A stretch of 54,267 nt of DNA. Origin: Ruminococcus sp. Phil11 (GTDB lineage: Bacteria; Bacillota; Clostridia; Oscillospirales; Ruminococcaceae). Of this stretch, positions 1 to 9,460 are shown one piece after another. The notes under the pieces are model-generated. The model saw nothing but the letters and a program-made list of their open reading frames with translations. It ran no database searches and was not told the origin of the DNA. Within the stretch, counting starts at the first letter, position 1. Each line of letters begins with the position of its first letter. The stretch covers positions 76,653-130,919 of the forward strand of contig MSGZ01000030.1 in NCBI GenBank assembly GCA_001940925.1. Reading direction: 5' to 3'. The translations under genes were made by a program, and so were the position numbers.

Positions 1-190
1 ATAGGGGCTTGGGGGAAGTACCCCGGAACGGGGCTGCTTCCCCCATTCATAATAGCATCCGCGAAGCGGATACCTTATTCCAAGCGAATCTCAAAGAGAT
101 TCGCAGCCGCCCGCTGAACATAGGAGCGACGCCGTCGCGACGAGTGAAGCGCGCAGGTTTCAAAAGGGCGGGAGCCCTTTGAATCGCAGC
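1..190 (-). repeat. Hairpin-mosaic intergenic repeat, copy 1
   Basis: This stretch is nearly identical, in inverted orientation, to 20411-20594. Both carry the same chain of small palindromes: GCATCCGCGAAGCGGATACC, GAATCTCAAAGAGATTC, GACGCCGTCGCGAC and a stem around AAGGGC..GCCCTTT. The copy touches the window edge, so it may extend to the left. No coding potential is seen. It could be a structured mobile intergenic element. Confidence 0.85.
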
Positions 191-225
191 CTGTGACAGC
201 AGGCGCATAACAAAGCGCATCACAA

Positions 226-270
226 TATAAAACAGCCCGAAGCCGGTCATGAGAAACCTGCTTCGGGCTG
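226..270 (-). terminator. Intrinsic terminator of the dgt-dnaG-rpoD-lipoprotein run
   Basis: Perfect 11-base stem (233-243 with 260-270, CAGCCCGAAGC arm). On the minus strand it is followed by TTTTATATT. It lies 12 bases after the stop of the lipoprotein gene. Confidence 0.85.
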
Positions 271-281
271 TCTGCATCAAG

Positions 282-893
282 TTACTTCTGATAGGCAAGG
301 AAAACGTAATCGGTCACGCAGTCCGTGTCGAAGCCTTCGCCGTACCATTCACTGAATGTGCTGCGGATTGCATCGCTGACCGGAACCGCAATGCCGGTGA
401 TCTGTACCGGCGACTTCGGGATATCCGCATCCGTTGCGGTACCCTCCGCGCTCTTGGCCAGATAGTCCTTCCACTGATCGGCAAGCTGCTGCAGAGCCGC
501 CTGCTCGCTTTCAATATTCGTGCCGTACAGGCAGCAGTTCGATTCGCTGTCATAGACGGAATAATACAGCATTTCGGTATCGGCGGCATAGCTCTGTCCG
601 GCGATCTCGCAGCCGCAGGCCGCGGAAGTGATCTTGCCGTCCGTGACGGTGATGCTGCCGGTGAGCACATCACCCGCTTTGACGGCGGAGGGCGTCATCT
701 CACTCAGCTTGAGCTCCGTGCCGGAGGGGTCAACCTTGACGGGTGCGGCATTCTCAGCCGCAGATTCGGCAGCGGACTGGCCGTCTGCCGCCGGTGCGGG
801 ACTGGCCGTGCCGCCGTTATTCCCGCAGCCTGCAAAACAGAGCAGACACGCGGAAACCGCTGCACCGGTCAGAATCCGGGAAAACAGTTTCAT
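282..893 (-). CDS. Putative lipoprotein at the end of the primase/sigma operon
   Basis: A 203-residue protein with an N-terminal signal peptide ending in a lipobox (CFAGC, Cys at about residue 22), then a low-complexity Ala/Pro/Ser/Glu linker to about residue 55 and a globular domain. That domain has a TELKLSEM start and a Cys-rich middle (ACGCEIAG, SNCCLYG). I do not recognise the family. It should be anchored on the outer face of the membrane. Its start lies only 14 bases after the stop of the upstream sigma factor gene, with AAAGGA as ribosome site, and a strong terminator follows. It therefore appears to be the last cistron of the operon. A surface lipoprotein is an unusual partner for dnaG and rpoD, and its role there is unknown. 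Confidence 0.8.
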   Translation of the reverse strand: MKLFSRILTGAAVSACLLCFAGCGNNGGTASPAPAADGQSAAESAAENAAPVKVDPSGTELKLSEMTPSAVKAGDVLTGSITVTDGKITSAACGCEIAGQSYAADTEMLYYSVYDSESNCCLYGTNIESEQAALQQLADQWKDYLAKSAEGTATDADIPKSPVQITGIAVPVSDAIRSTFSEWYGEGFDTDCVTDYVFLAYQK

Positions 894-907
894 AAGTATT
901 CCTTTCG

Positions 908-1984
908 TTAATGTTCGAGGTAATCCCGAACCTTTTTGCTTCTGCTGGGATGCCGCAGCTTGCGCAGTGCCTTGGCTTCGATCTGCCGGATGCGCTCTCG
1001 CGTGACATTGAATGCCTTGCCGACATCCTCCAGCGTTTTCGGGGGCTCGTTGTCCAGCCCGTAGCGCATCCGCAGGACGTCCGCTTCACGGGGCGTCAGC
1101 GTGGAAAGCACCTCATTGAGCTGTTCCTTGAGCATGGTATTGTTGGCCGCATCGTTCGGGGACTGTGCATGGTTATCCGGGATAAAGTCACCGAGGTGGC
1201 TGTCCTCCTCCTCACCGATCGGTGTTTCGAGGGAGACAGGCTCCTGTGCAATGCGCATGACCTCGCGCACCTTGTCGATCGGCATTTCGAGATAATCCGC
1301 GATCTCCTCCTCCGAGGGGTCTCTGCCGTTCAGATGCAGCAGTTGGCTGGAAGCCTTTTTCACGCGGGTGATCGTTTCGACCATGTGCACCGGAATGCGG
1401 ATCGTTCTGGCCTGATCTGCGATCGCGCGCGTAATGGACTGCCGGATCCACCATGTTGCGTAGGTCGAGAACTTAAAACCCTTTGTATAATCAAACTTAT
1501 CGACCGCCTTCAGCAGACCCATATTGCCTTCCTGAATCAGGTCAAGGAACTGCATTCCGCGTCCGACATATTTTTTTGCAATGCTGACGACCAGTCTGAG
1601 ATTCGCCTCGGACAGACGGTTCTTCGCCGCCTGATCGTTCGGGTTATCCGCAAGCCGTCTTGCAAGCTCTGTCTCCTCCTCGGGTGTCAGGAGCGGCACT
1701 CTGCCGATCTCCTTCAGATAGATTTTGACCGGATCATCCGGGGAAGTGCCGCCCTCAAGGGACATGGCATCCTCCTCCGCCAGACGGGTCTCAATATCGT
1801 CATCGAGCAATTCTTCATCTGCAAGCTCCAGATTCAGCAGATTGCACTGCTCGTAGAACTGACTGATCTCCTCATCCGTAAATTCCATTTCGGAAAAAGC
1901 AGAATCCAGCTCATTCTGCGGGAGCTTTCCGCTGAGCTTGATGCGCTCCAGAAGCTGCTCCACTTTCTGATTATCTGCTGCCAT
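908..1984 (-). CDS. rpoD: RNA polymerase primary sigma factor, RpoD paralogue 1
   Basis: A 358-residue sigma-70 of the housekeeping type. Region 1.2 begins near residue 81 ([17 protein letters not shown]). Region 2 has the [20 protein letters not shown] core and the -10-binding helix with [15 protein letters not shown]. Region 3 follows, and region 4 ends with [18 protein letters not shown]. The length fits Firmicute SigA (about 370). It lies 57 bases after a second full-length sigma gene and uses AAAGGGAGG as ribosome site. The two proteins are nearly identical in regions 2.3-2.4 and in the region 4.2 recognition helix. They differ in the N-terminal 80 residues and in region 3. Both look functional, and the sequence does not say which is the essential one. 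Confidence 0.97.
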   Translation of the reverse strand: MAADNQKVEQLLERIKLSGKLPQNELDSAFSEMEFTDEEISQFYEQCNLLNLELADEELLDDDIETRLAEEDAMSLEGGTSPDDPVKIYLKEIGRVPLLTPEEETELARRLADNPNDQAAKNRLSEANLRLVVSIAKKYVGRGMQFLDLIQEGNMGLLKAVDKFDYTKGFKFSTYATWWIRQSITRAIADQARTIRIPVHMVETITRVKKASSQLLHLNGRDPSEEEIADYLEMPIDKVREVMRIAQEPVSLETPIGEEEDSHLGDFIPDNHAQSPNDAANNTMLKEQLNEVLSTLTPREADVLRMRYGLDNEPPKTLEDVGKAFNVTRERIRQIEAKALRKLRHPSRSKKVRDYLEH

Positions 1985-2041
1985 ACGATTGTTTCCTCCC
2001 TTTGTTTACCCTTCTTTTTCTGATGCTGCCGTGACACCGCA

Positions 2042-3094
2042 TCAGTCGATATATCCCTGAAGCTTCTTGCTCCGGCTGTAATGCTTTAACTTGCGGAGTG
2101 CCTTTGCTTCGATCTGCCGGATACGCTCACGCGTGACGCCCAGTGCCTTTCCGACATCCTCAAGCGTCTGCTGTCTGCCGTTTTCCAGCCCGTAGCGCAT
2201 CCGCATGACCTTTGCTTCGCGCTCGGTCAGCGTGGAGAGCACCTCATTGAGCTGCTCCTTGAGCATGGCATTGGAAGCGGCCTCGTCCGGAGAGGGAGCC
2301 TGATCGTCCGGGATAAAATCACCGAGGTGGCTGTCCTCCTCCTCGCCGACCGGCGTTTCCAGTGAAACGGGATCCTGTGCGATCCGCATGATCTCGAGCA
2401 CCTTTTCCAGCGGCATTTCGAGCTTTCTGGCGATTTCCTCCGGGCTGGCCTCCTGCCCCGTCTCGTGCAGGATCTGGCTGGAGACCTTCTTCACCTTCGT
2501 GATGCTCTCCACCATGTGCACAGGGATACGGATTGTTCTGGCCTGATCTGCGAGTGCTCTGGTGATTGCCTGCCGGATCCACCATGTCGCATAGGTCGAA
2601 AATTTGAAGCCCTTGGTATAATCAAATTTATCGACCGCCTTCAGCAGCCCCATATTCCCTTCCTGAATGAGGTCCAGAAACTGCATTCCGCGTCCCACAT
2701 ATTTCTTCGCGATGCTGACGACCAGACGCAGATTGGCTTCCGCAAGCCGCTGCCGTGCGGGTTCATCCTGCGGATTGTCCGCGAGCCTCCGTGCAAGCTC
2801 GGTTTCCTCGTCCGTGGTCAGCAGCGCGACCCTGCCGATCTCTTTGAGATAGATTTTGACGGAGTCGTCGTTCGAGATCTCGTCGTTTGCAAGCGAAACG
2901 GCGGGATCGGAAGCGTCCTCCAGTGAGATATCGTCATCGACCAGCTCGATCTGCATGGCAGAGCACTTTTCCATGATGTGCTCCGGCTCCAGAGAAAGGC
3001 TTTCGGAAGCCTCCTGCACCTCGGCAATGGTGATCTTTCCGCTCGCCTTTGCTTTTTCGAGAATCTGATCGAGACGCTTTTCTTCATCTGCCAT
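2042..3094 (-). CDS. rpoD: RNA polymerase primary sigma factor, RpoD paralogue 2
   Basis: A 350-residue sigma-70 with all housekeeping regions: short acidic region 1.1, region 1.2 ([17 protein letters not shown]), region 2 with [20 protein letters not shown], region 3, and region 4 with the same [17 protein letters not shown] helix as its neighbour. It follows dnaG after 80 bases, the classical position of rpoD in Firmicutes, so by position this is the more likely canonical SigA. AAAGGAGG stands before the start. No decay is visible. Tandem primary sigma genes are uncommon, and the pair probably arose by local duplication. Confidence 0.97.
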   Translation of the reverse strand: MADEEKRLDQILEKAKASGKITIAEVQEASESLSLEPEHIMEKCSAMQIELVDDDISLEDASDPAVSLANDEISNDDSVKIYLKEIGRVALLTTDEETELARRLADNPQDEPARQRLAEANLRLVVSIAKKYVGRGMQFLDLIQEGNMGLLKAVDKFDYTKGFKFSTYATWWIRQAITRALADQARTIRIPVHMVESITKVKKVSSQILHETGQEASPEEIARKLEMPLEKVLEIMRIAQDPVSLETPVGEEEDSHLGDFIPDDQAPSPDEAASNAMLKEQLNEVLSTLTEREAKVMRMRYGLENGRQQTLEDVGKALGVTRERIRQIEAKALRKLKHYSRSKKLQGYID

Positions 3095-3174
3095 TTTCGG
3101 TTCCTCCTTTGCGCGAAACCGCGCAGTCTAAGGCATATTCATTCTGTCAGCCGCTGCCATCGCAGCGGTGCAGC

Positions 3175-4932
3175 TTATATTCGTTTTTTTCTTGCGAGAT
3201 TCTGCATGTTTGCGCGCCATTCGTCATTGCTCATGTCAGCGGCCTGTGCGGGATTCAGCTTTTTGTCCTTCAGGATGCGGATGCAGTCCGTGACGGCCTT
3301 CGGTGTGATATCCAGCTCGGTATTCTGCGCCTCAATGCCGGTGATCCTGCTCATTTCATCCGGCGTAAAGCTGTCGGAAAAAAGGGAGAGGTCGTAGGAA
3401 TAGCCCTGCAGGAGCTTGTCCCGCAGATGCAGAAATATTCTGCGGTTCAGGTCGGTGACGAATTCCTCCGGCTGAATCTGCCGCAGGACATCCTCCAAAG
3501 CATCAGGCTGCCGGAACAGGTAACAGAGAATCTGCTCCTCGGCCTTGACCTCTTTCAGCTTTCCGGCCGCATCGGGATTGAGCGGGTCTGCGAGCATCGG
3601 CGCGGTCGTTAAGGCGCGCCACTCCTGTTTTTTTTCGCCCCTTCTCCGTTTTTTGATCTCCTGTCCGACCTGCGCTTTCAGAATCTCCGGCGAGATTTCG
3701 TATTCCTTCGCAAGCTTTGAGAGATACACATTGCGGTCCAGCTCATTTTCGATGCCTGCGAGAATGCCGACCGCCTTATGCAGCGCGGTGATCGCGCCGT
3801 CCTCGGTCGCGGTATCGGTGCCGTCCCGGCATCGCTGCAGCTCATAGGTGACGGCGTCGTCCGCTTCCTCAAGCAGCTTCCGGAAATAGGCTGACCCGAA
3901 TTTCTTGAGATATTCGTCGGGGTCCTTGGCATCCGGAATATGCAGGATCCTCGGCCGCAGTCCGACGGCGCGCAGCAGATTGACCGCCTTGACGGTCGCG
4001 TTCTGACCCGCGGCGTCGCTGTCATAGGAGATCACGACTTCTTCGGCATACTGCCGCATCAGTCTGCACTGATCGGCGGTCAGCGCGGTGCCGAGCGAAG
4101 CCACAACATTTTCAAAGCCCGCCTGGTGAATCGCGATGACATCCATATAGCCCTCTGCGAGGATCAGACGCTTGGACTGCGATTTCTTCGCGAAGTTCAT
4201 GGAAAAGAGGTTTCTGCCCTTTTTGAACACCGGCGTATCGGACGAGTTCAGATATTTCGGCTCGCCGCCCTTTTCGATCGTACGCCCGCCGAATGCGATG
4301 ACGCTGCCGCGCAGATCGAAGATCGGGAAGATCACGCGGTTCCGGAACCGGTCGTAGAGATTGCCGGTCTTATTGGAGCGGCTGCAGAGGTTTGAGGTGA
4401 GCAGCTCCTGATCGGTATAGCCGAGGTGCTTCATCGCGTCCAGCAGACCGTTCCAGCTTTCGCCGGCATAGCCGAGCCCGTATTTCCGAATGATCTCCGG
4501 TTTCAGGGCACGTTCTTTCAGATAAAGCAGACCGCGCTTGTCATTGCCGGTCAGGTTTTCATAATAGTATTTCGCGGCGGCACGGTTTAATTCCAGCAGC
4601 CGCATCCGCATATTGGCTTCGCCGTTGTCGCGTTCCTGCTCCGGCACCTGCATCCCGGCACGTTCCGCGAGCATCCGCACGGCGTCCATATACTGGAGCC
4701 CCTCGATCTTCATGATGAAGGTGATGACATCGCCGCCCGCATGACAGCCGAAGCAGTAAAAGTGCGGGTTCTGCGTATCGGTATATACCACGCAGGACGG
4801 TGTTTTTTCGGAGTGGAACGGGCACTGGCATTTCAGCAGAGAGCCCGCCCGGACGAGCCGCACATAGCTGCCCATGACCGCGTCGATCGGATTCGCCTGT
4901 TTCAGCTGATACAAAAATTCCTGCGGCAGCAT
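3175..4932 (-). CDS. dnaG: DNA primase DnaG
   Basis: A 585-residue primase that makes RNA primers at the replication fork. The N-terminal CHC2 zinc finger is complete (C37, H40, C60, C63). The catalytic core and Toprim domain follow (LILAEGYMDVIAIHQ, then VISYDSDAAGQ with the metal-binding acidic residues). The C-terminal 150 residues match the DnaB-interacting helicase-binding domain. Length is normal. The start has AGGGGGTG five to six bases upstream. It sits between the dGTPase-like gene and the sigma genes, the usual macromolecular-synthesis order. Confidence 0.97.
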   Translation of the reverse strand: MLPQEFLYQLKQANPIDAVMGSYVRLVRAGSLLKCQCPFHSEKTPSCVVYTDTQNPHFYCFGCHAGGDVITFIMKIEGLQYMDAVRMLAERAGMQVPEQERDNGEANMRMRLLELNRAAAKYYYENLTGNDKRGLLYLKERALKPEIIRKYGLGYAGESWNGLLDAMKHLGYTDQELLTSNLCSRSNKTGNLYDRFRNRVIFPIFDLRGSVIAFGGRTIEKGGEPKYLNSSDTPVFKKGRNLFSMNFAKKSQSKRLILAEGYMDVIAIHQAGFENVVASLGTALTADQCRLMRQYAEEVVISYDSDAAGQNATVKAVNLLRAVGLRPRILHIPDAKDPDEYLKKFGSAYFRKLLEEADDAVTYELQRCRDGTDTATEDGAITALHKAVGILAGIENELDRNVYLSKLAKEYEISPEILKAQVGQEIKKRRRGEKKQEWRALTTAPMLADPLNPDAAGKLKEVKAEEQILCYLFRQPDALEDVLRQIQPEEFVTDLNRRIFLHLRDKLLQGYSYDLSLFSDSFTPDEMSRITGIEAQNTELDITPKAVTDCIRILKDKKLNPAQAADMSNDEWRANMQNLARKKRI

Positions 4933-5064
4933 CTGTGCACCCCCTGTCGGTATTGATTCTGATATTACGCTGTTTCGGCAAGGGCTGCATGACAGCTTTC
5001 CGAAAAACAGATGAAATCGCGGTGCGCCTTGATAGGATACGCACAGCCGTGCGAAAAAACGCTG

Positions 5065-6057
5065 TTATTTCACATCCCACGAGCGCGGGATAAAGAGCTT
5101 TTCGTAATCGTTGATCGCGTAGTCGTCGCTCATGCCCGCGATGTAATCGCAGACCGCGCGCGGGACGGAATCCCGCTCCGCGATCATGCGGTAGACGTCC
5201 GGCATCCGATCCGGATGCGTCTCGTAGTATGCATACAGGCGGCGGATCAGCTCCTGCGCCTTGTGGTCCTCGGTCTTTGCCGCAGAACCGGAATATACAT
5301 TCTGATAGAGGAACCGGTGCAGCGCGTCATGCGCCTGACGGATGTCCGGCATCATGTCCATGACATCGTTGCCGTGCTCGATCACGGATGTGATCATCGT
5401 CGTGATCCTTGCGGACTTGGAATGCCCGAGGATCTCGGTGCAGTCCGCAGGCAGGTCGCTTTCCTTCAGGATGCCGCCGCGGATCGCGTCGTCGATATCG
5501 TGATTGATATACGCGATGCGGTCGGCCAGCCGCACGAGATTGCCCTCACGGGTCTGCGCCGTCATATTGGTATGGCAGAGGATGCCGTCGCGCACCTGTT
5601 TGGTAAGGTTCAGTCCCCTGCCGCCCTTTTCCACGCATTCGACCACGCGGACGCTCTGCTCGTAGTGGCGGTAGCCGCCGGGCGTGATGTCGTTCAGTGC
5701 GGCCTCTCCCGCATGGCCGAACGGCGAATGCCCGAGGTCATGCCCCAGCGCGATCGCCTCGGTGAGGTCCTCGTTCATGCGAAGGGCCCTTGCCATCGTC
5801 CGCGCGATCTGCGCGACCTCCAGCGTATGCGTCAGGCGCGTGCGGTAGTGATCACCGATCGGGGACAAAAAGACCTGCGTCTTGCGCTTCAGACGCCGGA
5901 ACGATGCAGAGTGCAGGATACGGTCGCGGTCACGCTGAAATTCGGTGCGCAGCGGACAGAGCGTTTCCGGCACATCGCGGACGGCTTCTGCGGCATGGCA
6001 GGCATTTTGACATAACATTGCTTCTTCAAAGGCTTCGGTTTGTTCACGGACCGTCAT
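5065..6057 (-). CDS. dgt: Deoxyguanosinetriphosphate triphosphohydrolase-like HD protein
   Basis: A 330-residue HD-superfamily hydrolase, known in the family to cleave dNTPs to the nucleoside and triphosphate. The metal-binding residues are visible as H77 (RLTHTLEV) and H106-D107 in HDLGHSPFGH. The R(D)RDRILHSASFRRL motif characteristic of the Dgt family precedes them. The start was placed at the ATG at 6057 because AAGGAG stands nine bases before it. The open frame extends further upstream but with no family similarity. Dgt-like genes commonly precede dnaG in Firmicutes, and the 130-base gap here is compatible with one operon. Confidence 0.92.
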   Translation of the reverse strand: MTVREQTEAFEEAMLCQNACHAAEAVRDVPETLCPLRTEFQRDRDRILHSASFRRLKRKTQVFLSPIGDHYRTRLTHTLEVAQIARTMARALRMNEDLTEAIALGHDLGHSPFGHAGEAALNDITPGGYRHYEQSVRVVECVEKGGRGLNLTKQVRDGILCHTNMTAQTREGNLVRLADRIAYINHDIDDAIRGGILKESDLPADCTEILGHSKSARITTMITSVIEHGNDVMDMMPDIRQAHDALHRFLYQNVYSGSAAKTEDHKAQELIRRLYAYYETHPDRMPDVYRMIAERDSVPRAVCDYIAGMSDDYAINDYEKLFIPRSWDVK

Positions 6058-6227
6058 CGGATCACTCCTTCCGGTCAGACGGGTCTTTTTTCTGCTTCTG
6101 CTTATATATACAGGAAAAAGTGTGCGAAATCCTCTTTTTCGCCGGAAACTTTCATAATTTTCAGAAGTTTTTACATTCATGCTGTTCTGCCGGATATCCG
6201 TTTTATGCAAAATCACGGCACGGCAGG

Positions 6228-6269
6228 AAAATGAAAGAACCGGCTGCATGAACCTTGCCATGCAGCCGG
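6228..6269 (-). terminator. Terminator of the small membrane-protein gene
   Basis: 11-base perfect stem (6240-6250 with 6259-6269, CCGGCTGCATG arm) followed on the minus strand by TTCTTTCATTTTC, just after the stop at 6280. Confidence 0.8.
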
Positions 6270-6279
6270 AGTATTCCGG

Positions 6280-6831
6280 TTATTTGAAAAGACCCGCGAT
6301 CCACTCTAATCCGCCGTAGAAAACCAGACATATAATAATTGTCGCAAGAATCAGACCGAGGAAAATCGCCGGAACGGATTTTTTGCGGGGAATATGCAGC
6401 AGCGAGGCGATCAAAGAGCCTGTCCATGCGCCGGTGCCGGGCAGCGGGATGCCGACGAACAGCAGAAGTCCGAGAAACTCGACCTTGCGGATCTTGTCCG
6501 CCTTTTTGCCGGTGCCGCGCGCTTTCAGCCAGAGCGCCAGCTTGCGCATCCAGCCGATCTTGCAGCCTTCCATCCAGTTGAGGATCTTTTCGATGAACAG
6601 CAGAATGAACGGGATCGGCAGAATATTGCCGAGGATGCAGAAGCCGACGGCCTGCCACATGGGAATGCCCAGCGCCCATGCTGCGATCAGGCCGCCGCGG
6701 AGCTCCAGGATCGGGATCATGGAGATGATGAACGGGATCAGGATCGGCGGCAGTCCGCCGAGCAGGGTCGTCATTTTTTCGGCCAGACGCTCTGCGCCGC
6801 CGGACAAAAGAAATGCAGAGAGCAACGTCAT
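6280..6831 (-). CDS. COG2426 / small multidrug export (PF06695) membrane protein
   Basis: A 183-residue, strongly hydrophobic protein with about four to five membrane helices. It carries family marks such as ISMIPILELRGGLIAA and LLLFVGIPLPGTGAWTGSL, the polar loop patterns typical of the PF06695 family. Members are annotated as small multidrug export proteins, but the function is poorly established. The start was set at the ATG at 6831, ten bases after GGAGG. A TTG at 6837 is closer but has only a 4-base spacing. It has its own promoter and terminator, so it is a single-gene unit. Confidence 0.85.
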   Translation of the reverse strand: MTLLSAFLLSGGAERLAEKMTTLLGGLPPILIPFIISMIPILELRGGLIAAWALGIPMWQAVGFCILGNILPIPFILLFIEKILNWMEGCKIGWMRKLALWLKARGTGKKADKIRKVEFLGLLLFVGIPLPGTGAWTGSLIASLLHIPRKKSVPAIFLGLILATIIICLVFYGGLEWIAGLFK

Positions 6832-6875
6832 GTTCAAGAGTCCTCCGGATTGTTGAAATAAAAGATACCTTTGCT

Positions 6876-6904
6876 ATTATCCCATAAAACCGCACGGCAG
6901 TCAA
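6876..6904 (-). promoter_or_regulatory. Sigma-A promoter of the PF06695 gene
   Basis: On the minus strand, TTGACT (6899-6904) and GATAAT (6876-6881) with a 17-base spacer, about 45 bases before the start codon. Confidence 0.75.
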
Positions 6905-7119
6905 GCATTTTGCGGAAAATTGAAGCTTTTGCACAAATTTCCGCGTTCTTCCTGCGGAAATCGGGAATTATCCCTAAAAACTTGTATAGTCCTTTGTATT
7001 TCCTTGCTGAACTGCATAAATCGGCACGGCGGGTCTTTTCTTTTCTTGCGCTTTATGATAGAATATAGCTACTATCTGTGCGGATACGATCCTGCACACA
7101 CGGAAAGGAACGGAAAACT

Positions 7120-8058
7120 ATGGGCTTTTCAGTGACAGAGCTGTATAAAAAGTACGGCGACAAGGTCGTTGTCGATCATCTCAGCTTCAAAATGGATCAG
7201 CCGGGCGTTTACGCGCTGCTCGGCACGAACGGCGCGGGCAAGACGACCTCGATCCGCATGATCCTCAACATGCTGGCAAAGGACGGCGGCACCGTCGAAT
7301 GGAACGGCGGCCCGCTGACGCTCCGCACCTGCAATGTCGGCTATCTGGCGGAGGAGCGCGGCCTTTACCCGAAGAACACGCTGATGGATCAGCTGATGTA
7401 TTTCGCGGCACTGCGCGGCGTTTCCAAGGACGAGGCCAAAAAGCGCATCGCATACTGGGCGAAGCGTCTGGAGGCGGAGGAATATCTCTATCCGAAGCAG
7501 GAGGGCAAGAAACCGGTCAAGCCGAAGAAGGCCGATCAGCTTTCCAAGGGCAACCAGCAGAAGATCCAGCTGATGATGGCACTGCTCAGCGACCCGGAGC
7601 TGCTGATCCTCGATGAGCCGCTCTCCGGCCTTGACCCGGTCAATACCGATCTGTTCAAGAGCATCATCCATGAGGAGATCGACAAGGGCAAGTACCTCAT
7701 CATGTCCAGTCACCAGATGGCGACGATCGAGGAATTCTGCACCGACCTGACGATCCTCAGCCGCAGCAAGACCGTTCTGCAGGGCAATCTTGCGGAGATC
7801 AAAAAAAGCTACGGCCGCATCAATCTGTTCGTCAAGGCCGAGCAGAAGCTGAAAGACCTGATCGAAGCCGCGGGCGTGACGATCCTTTCGAGCGTCGGCT
7901 TTTCGTATCAGTGCCGCGTGACCGGCGAGGCACAGGCAAATGCGCTGCTGAAAACGCTTGTGGAGCAGGGCATCACACTGATCGCGTTTGAACTGCGCGA
8001 GCCGAGCCTGCATGAGATCTTTGTGGAAAAGGTAGGGGACGTACATGAAGAATCCTGA
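7120..8058 (+). CDS. ABC transporter ATP-binding protein, NatA-like
   Basis: A 312-residue ATPase. Walker A is GTNGAGKT near residues 35-42, the signature LSKGNQQK is near residue 141, and Walker B LLILDEPLSGLDP is near residue 162. The C-terminal 80 residues form the extra domain seen in NatA/DrrA-type exporters. The start at 7120 is preceded by GGAAAGGAACGG; the frame upstream lacks similarity. It overlaps the next gene by 14 bases, so the subunits are translationally coupled. It should energise the two permeases that follow. The substrate is not evident: sodium, drugs or peptides are all possible for this family. Confidence 0.93.
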   Translation: MGFSVTELYKKYGDKVVVDHLSFKMDQPGVYALLGTNGAGKTTSIRMILNMLAKDGGTVEWNGGPLTLRTCNVGYLAEERGLYPKNTLMDQLMYFAALRGVSKDEAKKRIAYWAKRLEAEEYLYPKQEGKKPVKPKKADQLSKGNQQKIQLMMALLSDPELLILDEPLSGLDPVNTDLFKSIIHEEIDKGKYLIMSSHQMATIEEFCTDLTILSRSKTVLQGNLAEIKKSYGRINLFVKAEQKLKDLIEAAGVTILSSVGFSYQCRVTGEAQANALLKTLVEQGITLIAFELREPSLHEIFVEKVGDVHEES

Positions 8059-9460
8059 ACTGCACGGAATCGGGACGGTCTTCCGCTACACCGTGCAGCA
8101 GCATTACAAGACGCCCTCAATCATCGTATTTCTGGTAATCCTGTTCCTGCTGGCGGTATGTTCCATGCCTGCGATCCTGCTGTTTTCCGGGCATGAGCAG
8201 GAGGTCACGGAGACTCAGATCCATACGCTTTATCTGCGCAATGAAAGCGGATTCCCGCTGAACGCCGCGGCGGTACAGGCGGATGCGCGCTATGCCGCAC
8301 TGACGGTCGTTGAGACGGACGAGGATGACGAAGCGCTCTCTGAACGGGTGCTCAAAGAAAAGAATGCCGCCGCCGCGGTGCTGGCTATCCGCGAGGATGC
8401 GGTCGAACTGTTCCGCAGCGCGGCCGATCAGAAGAAGGCCTCGAAGGGCGCGAAGGATCAGTTCACGCTCCGGACGGTCTACGGCGAAAACGGCGAAGTC
8501 ACAAGTGCCGACGCCGAAACGCTGAATCATGTGCTGGAGGGCGCACTGCATCAGTCTTTGCTCGATTCGCTGGCGATCACCGAGGAACAGGCCGTGACGG
8601 TGCAGAGCAGTGCGGTCTCTCAGGTCGCGAAGCTCAGTGAGTTCAGAAGCGGCACGGAGGAATCCAGCACGGATACGCATGTGTTCCTGAACATAGGATA
8701 CTGCTATCTGCTTGTGATCATCTGCGCCATGTCGATCGCGCATGTCAACCAGACCTGCATGGAGGAAAAGGTCTCCAAGCTGGTCGAATCGCTGCTGGTC
8801 AGCGTCTCCCCGACGGCACTTCTGGCGGGCAAGCTGCTTGCCGTTGCCTTGTTTATCTTCGCGGGCTTCGGCATCGTCGGCATCGGCTTTTTCATCTCCT
8901 GGCAGATCGCGGGAAGAATGGGCGGCTTTTCGTTCCTCGTGCCGACGCTGGAACGCTTCCTGCAGTTCAGTATTTCCTCGATCCGCATTTCCGGCGGGAC
9001 GCTGCTGCTGCTGATCCTCTGCATCGTGATCGCGTTTGCGATGTATGCGGGACTGAGCGGCATTTCCGGCTCCTGCTGCTCCAAGACGGAGGATCTCCAG
9101 TCCGCGAGCTTCCTGACCATGTTCTTCCTGATGGCCGGATATCTCGGCGGCGCATTTGCCCCGATGTTCGAGAACGATGCGGTCAATCTGTTCTGCTCGC
9201 TGTTCCCGGTGACCTCTGTCTTTACGGCGTTCCCGAATTATCTCTGCGGAAAGATCGGCCTGCCGGTGCTGCTGCTCGCACTGGTCATTCAGGCAGCGAC
9301 GGCCGTGCTGCTCGTGCGGACGGCCGGCAGAGTCTATAAGATGATGCTGCTTTACCGCGGCAGCGTACCGAAGCCGAAGCAGATCGTGCGGATGCTGAAG
9401 GAGGAGCGCGCGGCGGCAAAGGCGGCTGCCGGAAAGGAGGCGCAGCATGGAAAAGAATAA
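8045..9460 (+). CDS. ABC-2 type permease, NatB-like (first of two)
   Basis: A 471-residue permease of the ABC-2 class. It has one N-terminal membrane helix (residues 22-45), a roughly 180-residue extracytoplasmic domain, then five to six helices from about residue 215 (IGYCYLLVIICAMSIAHVN) to the C-terminus, which ends in a basic Lys/Ala tail. The motif MEEKVSKLVESLLVSVSP after the second helix is typical of NatB/COG1668 proteins. It overlaps both neighbours by 14 bases. It is homologous to the next gene, so the exporter probably works as a heterodimer. Confidence 0.9.
   Translation: MKNPELHGIGTVFRYTVQQHYKTPSIIVFLVILFLLAVCSMPAILLFSGHEQEVTETQIHTLYLRNESGFPLNAAAVQADARYAALTVVETDEDDEALSERVLKEKNAAAAVLAIREDAVELFRSAADQKKASKGAKDQFTLRTVYGENGEVTSADAETLNHVLEGALHQSLLDSLAITEEQAVTVQSSAVSQVAKLSEFRSGTEESSTDTHVFLNIGYCYLLVIICAMSIAHVNQTCMEEKVSKLVESLLVSVSPTALLAGKLLAVALFIFAGFGIVGIGFFISWQIAGRMGGFSFLVPTLERFLQFSISSIRISGGTLLLLILCIVIAFAMYAGLSGISGSCCSKTEDLQSASFLTMFFLMAGYLGGAFAPMFENDAVNLFCSLFPVTSVFTAFPNYLCGKIGLPVLLLALVIQAATAVLLVRTAGRVYKMMLLYRGSVPKPKQIVRMLKEERAAAKAAAGKEAQHGKE

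Noticed and set aside
911..2023. Long plus-strand open frame (370 codons) opposite rpoD
   Set aside because: It mirrors the conserved sigma gene, lacks a ribosome site and has no family likeness. It is a by-product of codon bias.
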